NCBI GenBank assembly: GCA_963725175.1
Contig: CAVRXH010000006.1
Location: 4,526,001-4,590,000 of the forward strand
DNA: 64,000 nucleotides
Direction: 5' to 3'
Source of the DNA: DASUBV01 sp963725175
GTDB lineage: Bacteria > Actinomycetota > Actinomycetes > Streptosporangiales > Streptosporangiaceae
The notes below the pieces were generated by a model that saw nothing but the letters and a program-made list of their open reading frames with translations, was not told where the DNA came from and did no database searches. Below are positions 54,697 to 62,764 of the stretch, piece after piece (position 1 is the stretch's first letter; each line of letters begins with the position of its first letter). The position numbers and the translations under genes were made by a program.

Positions 54697-56721
54697 TTAC
54701 GCCGAGACGGTAAAGATGTGCGCGGGTGCCACGGCGGGATCGAGCCGCACGTAGTTCCCCTGGCCCCACCGATATCGCTCGCCGCTGAGCTCATCGGTGA
54801 CGTCAAAGCCCGCCGCGAGGTCTAGGCGCAGGGCCGCTCCGTCGAGCCAGACCGTAGCCTCTCGGGGCCGGCTGGCGTCAAGGTTTACCACGACAATTAC
54901 GGTATCCCCGGACGGGCTGGCCGGCGAGCCAGGCGGCAGGCTCTTGGAGAAGCACAGGACGTCCGGCTGGTCGCTGTAGTGGAAGTGGATGTTCCTGAGC
55001 TGATGCAGGGCCGGGTGCGCCCGCCTGATCATGTTCAGCCGCCCGAGGAACGGGCCGATGGTCAGCCCGAGCTGGCGTGCCCGCTCCCAGTCCCTGGGCC
55101 GGTAGGCGTACTTCTCCGAGTCCAGGTACTCCTCGCTGCCCGGCACCAGCGGCACGTTCTCGCCCAGCTCGAAGCCGGAGTAGACGCCCCAGGACGGGGC
55201 CATCATCGCCGCCAGCACGGCCCGCACCCGGAACGCGGAAAGCCCGGCGTGCTGGAGATAGGAGCTGAGGATGTCCGGGGTGTTGACGAAGAAGTTCGGC
55301 CGCATGTACGCGGCCGCCGGGCCGGCCAGCTCGTGCAGGTACTCGGTCAGCTCGGCGGCGCTATTGCGCCAGGTGAAATAGGTATAGGACTGGTGGAAGC
55401 CGATGGCGGCCAGGGCGGCCATCATGGCCGGCCTGGTAAAGGCCTCGGCCAGGAAGATCACGTCGGGGTCAGTGCGGGCGACCTCGGCGAGCAGCCGTTC
55501 CCAGAACGGCAGCGGCTTGGTGTGCGGGTTGTCCACCCGGAAGATCCGGACGCCGTGATCCATCCAGTGCCGGACGATCCGCAGCACCTCGGCGTAGATG
55601 CCGTCCGGGTCGTTGTCGAAATTGATCGGGTAAATGTCCTGGTATTTCTTGGGCGGGTTCTCCGCGTAGGCGATCGTGCCGTCGGCCTTGGTGGTGAACC
55701 ACTCCGGGTGGGCGGCGACCCACGGGTGATCGGGGGCCGCCTGAAGCGCGAGGTCCATGGCCACCTCAAGCCCCAGCTCGCCGGCTCTGGCCACGAAGGC
55801 GTCGAAGTCGGCCAGGGTGCCAAGGGCGGGGTGGACCGCGTCGTGCCCGCCCTGCGCGGACCCGATGGCCCACGGCGACCCTGGGTCGTCAGGGCCGGCC
55901 GTCAGCGCGTTGTTCGCGCCCTTGCGGGCGACCTTCCCGATTGGGTGCACCGGCGGCAGGTAGACCACGTCGAAGCCCAGGTCGGCGATGGCCTCAAGCC
56001 GGCCGGCTGCGGTGGCCAGCGTGCCGGACTTCGGCGGCCGGCGGTGCGCCGGGTCGACCACCGCGCCCTCCGAGCGCGGGAAGAACTCATACCAGGCCCC
56101 GTAGAGCGCCCGCTGCCTGTGCACGGCCAGCCGCTCGTACCCGGACTTGGTCAGCAGGTCCCGTAGCGGGTACTCGCGCAGGATCTCGGCCACCCTGGGC
56201 GCGCTGGCGGCGGCCAGCCGGTCCAGCGGCGACAGGCTGCTGTCGGTCAGCGCGGCGGCCAGGTCGGTCAGCTCGGCCCTGGCGAGCTGGGCGGCCCTGG
56301 CCTGCTCCTGGCCCGCTGCCCTGGTCACCCTGATGCCGGCCGCCGCCCGCTTCAGCAGCAGCGCGCCCTCGGCGAAGACCAGGTCGGTGTCCTGGCCGAT
56401 GGGCATCTTGATGCCGGCGTCGTGCTGCCACCGCGCGATCGGGTCCCCCCAGGCCTCGACCCGGAACTGCCACAGGCCCTCGCCGTCCGGCGCCACCTGC
56501 GCGCCGTACCGGTCCGTGCCAGGGGCGAGCTCCCGCATCAGCACCGGCGGCCGCTTGCGGCCCTGCGGGTCGCGCAGCACTACGGCGGCACCGAGCATCT
56601 CGTGTCCCTCGCGGAACACGGTGGCGGTGACCTCGAGGATCTCGCCGGGGACGGCCCTGGCCGGATACCGGCCGCCGTGCACGACGGGCTGCACGTCGAT
56701 GATGGGGATTCTGCCGATCAC
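54697..56721 (-). CDS. glgE: Alpha-1,4-glucan:maltose-1-phosphate maltosyltransferase GlgE
   Basis: A 674-residue GH13_3 enzyme extending alpha-glucan with maltose-1-phosphate. Diagnostic segments: RIPIIDVQPVVHGGRYPA at the N-terminus, VVYLPPVHPIGKVARKG, FRVDNPHTKPLPFWERL (nucleophile Asp) and LAEAFTRPAMM (acid Glu). Complete. First gene of the treS-ward direction and divergent from the glucan phosphorylase gene. Trehalose, maltose, maltose-1-phosphate and branched glucan are therefore all handled within 12 kb. Confidence 0.97.
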   Translation of the reverse strand: MIGRIPIIDVQPVVHGGRYPARAVPGEILEVTATVFREGHEMLGAAVVLRDPQGRKRPPVLMRELAPGTDRYGAQVAPDGEGLWQFRVEAWGDPIARWQHDAGIKMPIGQDTDLVFAEGALLLKRAAAGIRVTRAAGQEQARAAQLARAELTDLAAALTDSSLSPLDRLAAASAPRVAEILREYPLRDLLTKSGYERLAVHRQRALYGAWYEFFPRSEGAVVDPAHRRPPKSGTLATAAGRLEAIADLGFDVVYLPPVHPIGKVARKGANNALTAGPDDPGSPWAIGSAQGGHDAVHPALGTLADFDAFVARAGELGLEVAMDLALQAAPDHPWVAAHPEWFTTKADGTIAYAENPPKKYQDIYPINFDNDPDGIYAEVLRIVRHWMDHGVRIFRVDNPHTKPLPFWERLLAEVARTDPDVIFLAEAFTRPAMMAALAAIGFHQSYTYFTWRNSAAELTEYLHELAGPAAAYMRPNFFVNTPDILSSYLQHAGLSAFRVRAVLAAMMAPSWGVYSGFELGENVPLVPGSEEYLDSEKYAYRPRDWERARQLGLTIGPFLGRLNMIRRAHPALHQLRNIHFHYSDQPDVLCFSKSLPPGSPASPSGDTVIVVVNLDASRPREATVWLDGAALRLDLAAGFDVTDELSGERYRWGQGNYVRLDPAVAPAHIFTVSA

Positions 56722-56824
56722 CCCAGAAAGCTACCCGCCGAGCGGGGCGCAAATCGGCCGGGATGGGCCTATCTGGCCGCGAGTCGCCGGCCTGGCCGGC
56801 GATCCGGCCGGCCGGGCAGCCGAT

Positions 56825-56869
56825 GGTGCCAGCCGGCGGTGCCAGCCGGCGGTGCCAGCCGGCGGTGCC
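56825..56869. repeat. 13-bp tandem repeat in the glgE/glgP divergent spacer
   Basis: Three copies of ggtgccagccggc (56825, 56838, 56851) plus a partial at 56864, within the 250-bp spacer between the divergent genes. No canonical promoter was picked out with confidence; a relatively AT-rich stretch (56930-56960) precedes the phosphorylase start. Confidence 0.8.
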
Positions 56870-56971
56870 CGACGAGGGCGGCGGCCGTGCGGGCCGGCCA
56901 CACCGGGGTAATCGCGCTGATCGCCGGCCTAGTTTCACGTTAGGTACTCCTGGGCGTTAAGGTCACTGCAC

Positions 56972-59680
56972 GTGAGAGCCATCCGCCGATTCACGATCAA
57001 CCCGGTGCTGCCGGAGCAGCTTGCCCCGCTGCGCGGGCTGATGCTGAACCTGCGCTGGTCCTGGCATAACGACACCCGCGAGGTGTTCGCCGCCATCGAC
57101 CAGGAGGCATGGGAGCGCGCCGACGGTGATCCCGTCGCGCTGCTCGCCCAGGTGCCGCAGGAGCGGCTGGCCCGGCTCGCCGCCGACCGCAAGTTCCTGC
57201 GCCGGCTCAGCGACGCCGCGGACGACCTGCGCGACTACCTGACCGGGCCGCGCTGGTATCAGCTCGGCGGCCCTGGCGGGCCAGGCGAGGGCGCCCCGGC
57301 GGCGGTGGCCTACTTCTCGCCCGAGTACGGCATCACCGCGGCGCTGCCGCAGTACTCAGGCGGCCTGGGCATCCTGGCCGGCGACCACCTCAAGGCGGCC
57401 AGCGACCTCGGCGTGCCGCTGATCGGCGTCGGCCTGCTGTACCGGCACGGCTACTTCACCCAGTCGCTCTCGGCGGAGGGCTGGCAGGTCGAGCGGTACC
57501 CGGCGGGCGATCCGAACGGCCTGCCGCTGACCCTGCTGCGCGACGACACCGGCGCGCCCGCCCGGGTCTGGGTGGCGCTCGCGGACGGCGCGGCGCTGGC
57601 CGCGCAGATCTGGATCGCCCAGGTGGGCCGGGTGCCGCTGCTGCTGCTCGACTCCTACGTGGAGGAGAACGAGCCGTCGCTGCGCGAGGTCACCGACCGG
57701 CTGTACGGCGGCGGCAGCGAGCACCGGCTGAGCCAGGAGATGCTGCTGGGCGTCGGCGGCGTCCGGGCCGTCCGCGCCTACTGCGCGGCCACCGGCCACC
57801 CCGAGCCCGACGTGTTCCACACCAACGAGGGCCATGCCGGCTTCCTCGGCCTGGAGCGGATCCGCGAGTACATCGAGCGCGGCCTGAGCTTCGACGAGGC
57901 GCTGGAGATGTGCCGGGCCGGCACCGTCTTCACCACCCACACGCCGGTGCCCGCCGGCATCGACCGGTTCCCCGCCGACCTGGTCAGGGCGCAGTTCAGC
58001 GACCAGGCGGCGTCCGCCGCGCTGCCGATCGACCGGGTGCTCGCGCTCGGCGCGGAGACCTTCCCCGGCGGCGACCCGGCGGTGTTCAACATGGCCGTCA
58101 TGGGGATGCGGCTGGCCCAGCGGGTCAACGGCGTCAGCATGCTGCACGGCCAGGTCAGCCGGGAGATGTTCACCGGCCTGTGGCCGGGCTTCGACAGCGC
58201 GGACGTGCCGATCGGCTCGGTGACGAACGGCGTGCACGCGCCGACCTGGGTCGCGCCGGAGATCCTCAGCCTGACCCAGGGCGGAGCTGGAGCGGCGGGC
58301 GCGGACCTGGCCGACGACGCGGAGGCCTGGGCGCGGGCCGCGGCCGACCCCGCCCGGATCTGGGAGATCCGGCGGCTGCTGCGGGCCAGGCTGGTAACGC
58401 AGGCACGGCAGCGGCTGCGCACGTCCTGGCGGCAGCGCGGGGCCTCTGACGCCGAGCTGATCTGGATCGACAGCGTCCTCGACGAGAACATCCTCACCAT
58501 CGGCTTCGCCCGCCGGGTGCCGTCCTACAAGCGGCTCACGCTGATGCTGCACGACCCCGAGCGGCTGACCAAGCTGCTGCTCGACCCCCAGCACCCGGTG
58601 CAGATCGTCATCGCCGGCAAGGCGCACCCGGCCGACGAGGGCGGCAAGCTGCTGATCCAGCAGATGGTCAGGTTCGCCGACGACCCGAGGGTCCGGCAGC
58701 GGATCGTGTTCCTGCCCGACTACGACATGGCGATGGCCCGCTCGCTAGTGCAGGGCTGCGACATCTGGCTGAACAACCCGCTGCGCCCGCTTGAGGCATG
58801 CGGGACCTCCGGCATGAAGGCCGCGCTGAACGGCGGGCTCAACCTGTCGGTGCTCGACGGCTGGTGGGACGAGTGGTTCGACGGCGCGGACGGCTGGGCG
58901 ATCCCGTCGGCCGACGGCGTCACCGACCCGGCCCGCCGCGACGAGCTGGAGGCGGCGGCGCTCTACGACCTGCTGGACAAGTCGGTGGCGCCGCTGTTCT
59001 ACGACGGCGCCACCGGGAACGGCGCCGGCGGCAACGGGCCAGCGGCGGGCGCCGTGCCCGGCGCCGCCCCCGGCCGGTGGCTGGAGATGGTCGCGCACAC
59101 GCTGCGGGTGCTGGGGCCTAAGGCCCAGGCCACCCGGATGGTCCGCGAGTACGTCACCGGCCTGTACACCCCGGCGGCCCGGTCCTCGGCGGCGCTGGCG
59201 GTGCCGGCCCCGGCCGGCCAGGGCAGCGGCACGGATGGGCAGGACGCCGCGGAGTTCGGCGGTGCCCGCGAACTGGCCGCGTGGAAGCAGCGGACCGCGC
59301 AGGCGTGGCCAGGCGTCGCGGTGGAGCACGTGGAAGCCGACGACGGGGACCTGACTCCCGGCGGCCACCTGATCATCAGGGCAACCGTGGCGCTCGGCGG
59401 GCTGACCCCGGATGACGTGGCGGTCGAGGTGGTCTCCGGCCGGGCCGGCGATGACGACGAGCTGATCGACCCGGTCCGCGGCCCGCTCCGGCTGGACGGC
59501 CAGCCGGGCGCGGACGGCGTGGCCAGGTACATCGGCGAGGCCGAGCTAGGGGAGCCAGGCCCGTTTGGCTACACGGTCCGGGTGCTGCCGAGCCACCCGC
59601 TGCTGAGCAACAGCGCGGAGCTTGGCCTGGTCACGGTCCCGCCGGCGACCGCCGGCATGCTCAACGGCGACCTGCGCTAG
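56972..59680 (+). CDS. glgP: Alpha-glucan phosphorylase (GT35, DUF3417-type)
   Basis: A 902-residue enzyme releasing glucose-1-phosphate from alpha-glucan. The N-terminal DUF3417 region (RRFTINPVLPEQLAPLRGL, LRWSWHNDTREVF) marks the short bacterial/archaeal subtype. Then come YFSPEYGITAALPQYSGGLGILAGDHLKAASDLG (seen in pieces), HTNEGHAGFL, VNGVSMLHG and the PLP-Lys region CGTSGMKAALNGGLNLSVLDG. GTG 56972 is the start. A hairpin follows the stop. Confidence 0.95.
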   Translation: MRAIRRFTINPVLPEQLAPLRGLMLNLRWSWHNDTREVFAAIDQEAWERADGDPVALLAQVPQERLARLAADRKFLRRLSDAADDLRDYLTGPRWYQLGGPGGPGEGAPAAVAYFSPEYGITAALPQYSGGLGILAGDHLKAASDLGVPLIGVGLLYRHGYFTQSLSAEGWQVERYPAGDPNGLPLTLLRDDTGAPARVWVALADGAALAAQIWIAQVGRVPLLLLDSYVEENEPSLREVTDRLYGGGSEHRLSQEMLLGVGGVRAVRAYCAATGHPEPDVFHTNEGHAGFLGLERIREYIERGLSFDEALEMCRAGTVFTTHTPVPAGIDRFPADLVRAQFSDQAASAALPIDRVLALGAETFPGGDPAVFNMAVMGMRLAQRVNGVSMLHGQVSREMFTGLWPGFDSADVPIGSVTNGVHAPTWVAPEILSLTQGGAGAAGADLADDAEAWARAAADPARIWEIRRLLRARLVTQARQRLRTSWRQRGASDAELIWIDSVLDENILTIGFARRVPSYKRLTLMLHDPERLTKLLLDPQHPVQIVIAGKAHPADEGGKLLIQQMVRFADDPRVRQRIVFLPDYDMAMARSLVQGCDIWLNNPLRPLEACGTSGMKAALNGGLNLSVLDGWWDEWFDGADGWAIPSADGVTDPARRDELEAAALYDLLDKSVAPLFYDGATGNGAGGNGPAAGAVPGAAPGRWLEMVAHTLRVLGPKAQATRMVREYVTGLYTPAARSSAALAVPAPAGQGSGTDGQDAAEFGGARELAAWKQRTAQAWPGVAVEHVEADDGDLTPGGHLIIRATVALGGLTPDDVAVEVVSGRAGDDDELIDPVRGPLRLDGQPGADGVARYIGEAELGEPGPFGYTVRVLPSHPLLSNSAELGLVTVPPATAGMLNGDLR

Positions 59681-59701
59681 CCACTCGCCTGCCCGCCTAT
59701 C

Positions 59702-59729
59702 CGCCTGCCCACCGGACGGCGGGCAGGCG
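59702..59729 (+). terminator. Terminator after glucan phosphorylase
   Basis: CGCCTGCCC-N10-GGGCAGGCG stem-loop, 22 nt after the stop. The remaining spacer to bldC (to 60045) has no gene. It contains GT/AC-rich dyads such as AACGT ... ACGTT near 59980-60005 that may belong to the bldC promoter. Confidence 0.7.
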
Positions 59730-60045
59730 CGCACCCCTGGTATCGGCCAGGCCGCCATTCCGGTCGCGGCCCGGTTACGGCTGGATACAGGGCGTGAGAC
59801 ATAGCTGCGACATTGGGTGTCCAAGTTGGCACCGTCCGCGAGTAAACCACCTGAGTGCGCCGGGCGTCCTGCTAGCAAAGGCCATTCGGGTGGCTGACCA
59901 GAATTTCTGCTCGTGCCAGCCGGAAGACCAGCAAAACCGAGGGGGATGTGACATCCTGTGATAGAGCGTTCTCAGTGAGTAACGTTCACGGATGGTCACG
60001 TTCTGTTAGCTGATCAACACCCCGAGTGCGAGAGGATCGGCAGTC

Positions 60046-60264
60046 GTGAGAACTCAGATTAAGCCGGACAACCGTCTCCTGACCCCCGCCGAGGTTGCCG
60101 CCATGCTGCGCGTCGACCCCAAGACCGTCACGCGGTGGGCGCGGGGGGGCAAGCTGTCGTCGATCCGCACCCCTGGCGGTCACCGGCGCTACAGCGAGAG
60201 CGAGGTCCGCGGCTTCCTGAACGGCTGGCAGGGCGTCTCCCTGCCGCGTGCTTCAGGCGAGTGA
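60046..60264 (+). CDS. bldC: BldC-family developmental MerR-like regulator
   Basis: A 72-residue DNA-binding protein consisting essentially of one MerR-type winged helix: LLTPAEVAAMLRVDPKTVTR, WARGGKLSSIRTPGGHRRYSE, EVRGFLNGW. It matches the highly conserved actinomycete BldC, which controls entry into development or vegetative growth. GTG 60046 starts after GAGAGGATCGGCAGTC. A terminator follows at 60276. Some actinomycetes have several paralogues, so the exact orthologue is not certain. Confidence 0.93.
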   Translation: MRTQIKPDNRLLTPAEVAAMLRVDPKTVTRWARGGKLSSIRTPGGHRRYSESEVRGFLNGWQGVSLPRASGE

Positions 60265-60275
60265 GCGCGTCCCGA

Positions 60276-60312
60276 GCCTGCCCCGGCACTTGAGGCGGGG
60301 TCCGGGGCAGGC
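60276..60312 (+). terminator. Terminator after bldC
   Basis: GCCTGCCCCGG (60276-60286) pairs perfectly with CCGGGGCAGGC (60302-60312), loop 15 nt, just beyond the bldC stop; also serves the convergent HTH gene. Confidence 0.75.
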
Positions 60313-60360
60313 ATCGGCACGGCAGGCCGGCGGTGGCCGGCCACAGTAAGGGGGGCGGGC

Positions 60361-60810
60361 TCAGGCGGCAGGATCGCCTGGGCCGTCGCCATTTCCGGGG
60401 CCCGCTGACGGCCCGTCGAGCGCGATGACGATCTGGGCCAGCAGATCGCGGGCCTGATCGCCGCTCAGCGCCCGGATCCGGTCCAGCAGGTCCCCGCCGT
60501 CGCGGGCCTTCCTGGCGGCCAGCAGTCGCGCCGCGTCGTCGCGGCCCGCGGCCCGCAGTTGCGCCGGGGTGAGGCCCGCCACGGCGGCCATCGCCGCGAC
60601 CGTGCCGGCCGGCCCGCGCACCGGCGCGTAGACACCAGGGCTCACCACCTGGTAGCCGCTGGCGATCTGCCGCCACCGGCCCTCGCTGATCCCGGCCTGC
60701 CTGGCGGCCTGCCGCCCGGACATGCCCGCGCTGGCGAGGCCGCGGGCGAGCAGGACACCCCACGGCGGCTGTTCTGGGCGCCCTGCCGGCGCGCTCGCGG
60801 TGGTACTCAT
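60361..60810 (-). CDS. Small HTH-containing protein
   Basis: A 149-residue protein. Residues ~18-60 (GVLLARGLASAGMSGRQAARQAGISEGRWRQIASGYQVV, in pieces) resemble an XRE-like helix-turn-helix. The C-terminal part has short charged helices (LRAAGRDDAARLLAARK, LDRIRALSGDQARDLLAQIV) and a Pro/Gly tail. ATG 60810 has GGTGAGACCG upstream. It is divergent from the Cys-rich protein gene across an AT-rich spacer. Likely a DNA-binding regulator; family not firmly recognised. Confidence 0.65.
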   Translation of the reverse strand: MSTTASAPAGRPEQPPWGVLLARGLASAGMSGRQAARQAGISEGRWRQIASGYQVVSPGVYAPVRGPAGTVAAMAAVAGLTPAQLRAAGRDDAARLLAARKARDGGDLLDRIRALSGDQARDLLAQIVIALDGPSAGPGNGDGPGDPAA

Positions 60811-61018
60811 CGGTCTCACCTTCGCACGAAGTTCGCGGAAGGTCCATCGCGGAAATCTGCGACGAGAACGCTACTGATATCGCTTTATCGAGTAGTAATT
60901 CGGATTAAACAGGAGAAACGAGCTTCGCACGATATCGTTGACCCTTCGCATTCTGGGCAGTAGGTTTACCTCCTTAAAGCTCAGCCGCATATCGGTGGCC
61001 TGTCCTAGGGGGACGGTT
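60811..61018. promoter_or_regulatory. AT-rich divergent promoter region
   Basis: 208 bp between divergent genes. Plus-strand promoter: TTGACC (60938-60943), 17-nt spacer, TAGGTT (60961-60966). The motif TTCGCACGA occurs near 60826 and again near 60924, and GATATCG occurs near 60871 and as CGATATCG near 60930. These are possible operator repeats for the HTH protein. Confidence 0.5.
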
Positions 61019-61396
61019 ATGGGAGTGGCGCTTGCCCTGGACGGTCCAGGTAAATCCAGGTCCCGCAAGCGGGGCCATCACGCGCGGACGGTTGAGGAGC
61101 AGGCGTGCGTCGACGCGTTCGCCGCGTTCCTGCGCTATGACGCGCCGAGCGCGGGGCGCTGCCTGAGCAGGCTGGAGACCTCGGTGCTCGCGGCCCGGCT
61201 GCTGCCGGCGGCCCGCGCCCTCGCTGACGCCGTGGGCATCGTGCTGGCGGAGGAGGTCAGCGGCGGCAGCGAGGTGGCGTTCGACTTCACCGTGTCGCCC
61301 GCCTGCCTGCTCGGCCAGTGCCGCGACGGCAGGCCCGGCGCCTGCCAGTCGGCACTCTGCGAGCACGACTGCCATGTCGGCCATCCCGGCGGATGA
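61019..61396 (+). CDS. Cys-rich hypothetical protein
   Basis: A 125-residue protein. Basic N-terminus (GKSRSRKRGHHART), a helical middle (CVDAFAAFLRYDAPSAGRCL, LLPAARALADAVGIVLAEE) and a C-terminal Cys/His cluster with five Cys in about 25 residues (CLLGQCRDGRPGACQ, CEHDCHVGH), suggesting metal binding. ATG 61019 has AGGGGGAC upstream and a good promoter lies 55-80 bp upstream. No known family. Confidence 0.6.
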   Translation: MGVALALDGPGKSRSRKRGHHARTVEEQACVDAFAAFLRYDAPSAGRCLSRLETSVLAARLLPAARALADAVGIVLAEEVSGGSEVAFDFTVSPACLLGQCRDGRPGACQSALCEHDCHVGHPGG

Positions 61397-61446
61397 CCGG
61401 GCCCCGTCGCGCTGACTAGGATCGAGCCTGCGCACGGAGGTGGTGC

Positions 61447-62223
61447 ATGGGCGAGGTCGTCCGGGTAGAGGCCGAAGGGCCGGTAGCGATCATCAGGCTG
61501 GACCGGCCACCGATGAACGCGCTCAACACGGCGGTACAGGACGGGCTGGCCGCCGCCGCGGCCCAGGTCACGGCGGACCCGGCGGTCCGCGCGGTGGTCC
61601 TGTACGGCGGGGAGAAGGTCTTCGCGGCCGGCGCGGACATCAAGCAGATGGCCGAGGCCAGCTATACCCGGATGGCCACCGACACCCGGCTGCAGGACGC
61701 GCTGACGGCGATCGCCAGGATCGGCAAGCCGGTGATCGCCGCGATCACCGGCTACGCCCTCGGCGGCGGCCTGGAGCTGGCGCTGTGCGCCGACTTCCGG
61801 GTGCTGGGGGAGAAGGCCAGGGTCGGCCAGCCGGAAGTGCTGCTCGGGCTCATCCCCGGCGCCGGCGGGACCCAGCGGCTGCCCAGGCTGGTCGGGCCGT
61901 CCAGGGCCAAGGACATCATCTACACCGGCCGGTTCGTGGATGCCGCCGAGGCCCTGTCCATCGGCCTTGCCGATCGCGTGGTGCCCGATGACGAGGTGTA
62001 CTCGGCCGCGATAGAGATGGCCGCGCGCTTCGCCGGCGGCCCGGCCATCGCGCTGCGCGCCGCCAAGCGGGCCATCGACGACGGCCTGGACGCCGATCTC
62101 GCCACGGGGCTGGAGATCGAGCGGCTGCACTTCACCGGCCTGTTCGCCACGAAGGACGCCAGGACGGGCATGCACAGCTTCATCGAGAACGGCCCGGGGA
62201 AGGCCAGCTTTGACGGTGAGTGA
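61447..62223 (+). CDS. Enoyl-CoA hydratase/isomerase family protein
   Basis: A 258-residue crotonase-fold enzyme, most likely an enoyl-CoA hydratase of fatty-acid oxidation. The oxyanion hole AAGADIKQMAEA, ALGGGLELALCADFRV, and the catalytic Glu region PEVLLGLIPGAGGTQRLPRL with GPSRAKDII are present. ATG 61447 follows ACGGAGGTGGTGC. The stop overlaps the next gene by 14 nt. Confidence 0.93.
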   Translation: MGEVVRVEAEGPVAIIRLDRPPMNALNTAVQDGLAAAAAQVTADPAVRAVVLYGGEKVFAAGADIKQMAEASYTRMATDTRLQDALTAIARIGKPVIAAITGYALGGGLELALCADFRVLGEKARVGQPEVLLGLIPGAGGTQRLPRLVGPSRAKDIIYTGRFVDAAEALSIGLADRVVPDDEVYSAAIEMAARFAGGPAIALRAAKRAIDDGLDADLATGLEIERLHFTGLFATKDARTGMHSFIENGPGKASFDGE

Positions 62224-62629
62224 GCCGCCCGCCGAGGTGTCCCTGGACATGGTGATGGCCGCGCTGCGGGCCGACAGCGGCGACGTGACCACCTACGCCA
62301 GGGTGCTGACCCAGTCGCTGGGTGACGCGCTGCCCGCCGGCAACGTGACCGTGGACAGGGACCGGTCGGTGTCGGACCGCATGCGGGGCCGCCCTGGCGC
62401 GGTGACCAGGATCTCGGTCCGCCTCGGCGACCAGGTGCTGAACCTGAGCGTGCGCGACGGCGCCCCGGCGGCGGAGATCTGCCGCGAGGTGCGCGGCGTG
62501 GTGCTGTCCAGGCAGCCGGTCCAGCTCGGCGACTGGATCGCGGAGCTGTCCAGGGCGCTGCTGGCGCACGCCGAGCAGAACGCGGCGGCCGCGCAGGCGC
62601 TGCGCCGCCTGGTCACCGGCGGCACCTGA
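62210..62629 (+). CDS. Conserved actinobacterial protein of unknown function, coupled to enoyl-CoA hydratase
   Basis: A 139-residue mixed protein with helical ends (LDMVMAALRADSGDVTTYARVL; LLAHAEQNAAAAQALRRLV) and a central beta-type ISVRLGDQVLNLSVRDG. TTG 62210 has AAGG 6 nt upstream and overlaps the previous gene by 14 nt; GTG 62216 is an alternative. No catalytic motif recognised. Close coupling suggests co-expression with the hydratase. Confidence 0.65.
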   Translation: MTVSEPPAEVSLDMVMAALRADSGDVTTYARVLTQSLGDALPAGNVTVDRDRSVSDRMRGRPGAVTRISVRLGDQVLNLSVRDGAPAAEICREVRGVVLSRQPVQLGDWIAELSRALLAHAEQNAAAAQALRRLVTGGT

Positions 62630-62764
62630 GGCCGGCGGCAGGTCTTTTAGCGGCGCGTCTTCGGCTCGCTAAGGAAACCGTGAGGGGGCGGTCAGGGTAA
62701 TCTCGCATCAGGAGCCAGTTCGCGCTCCGGCAGGACCGCACCGCATCCCTAGGCTGGGTAGGTC

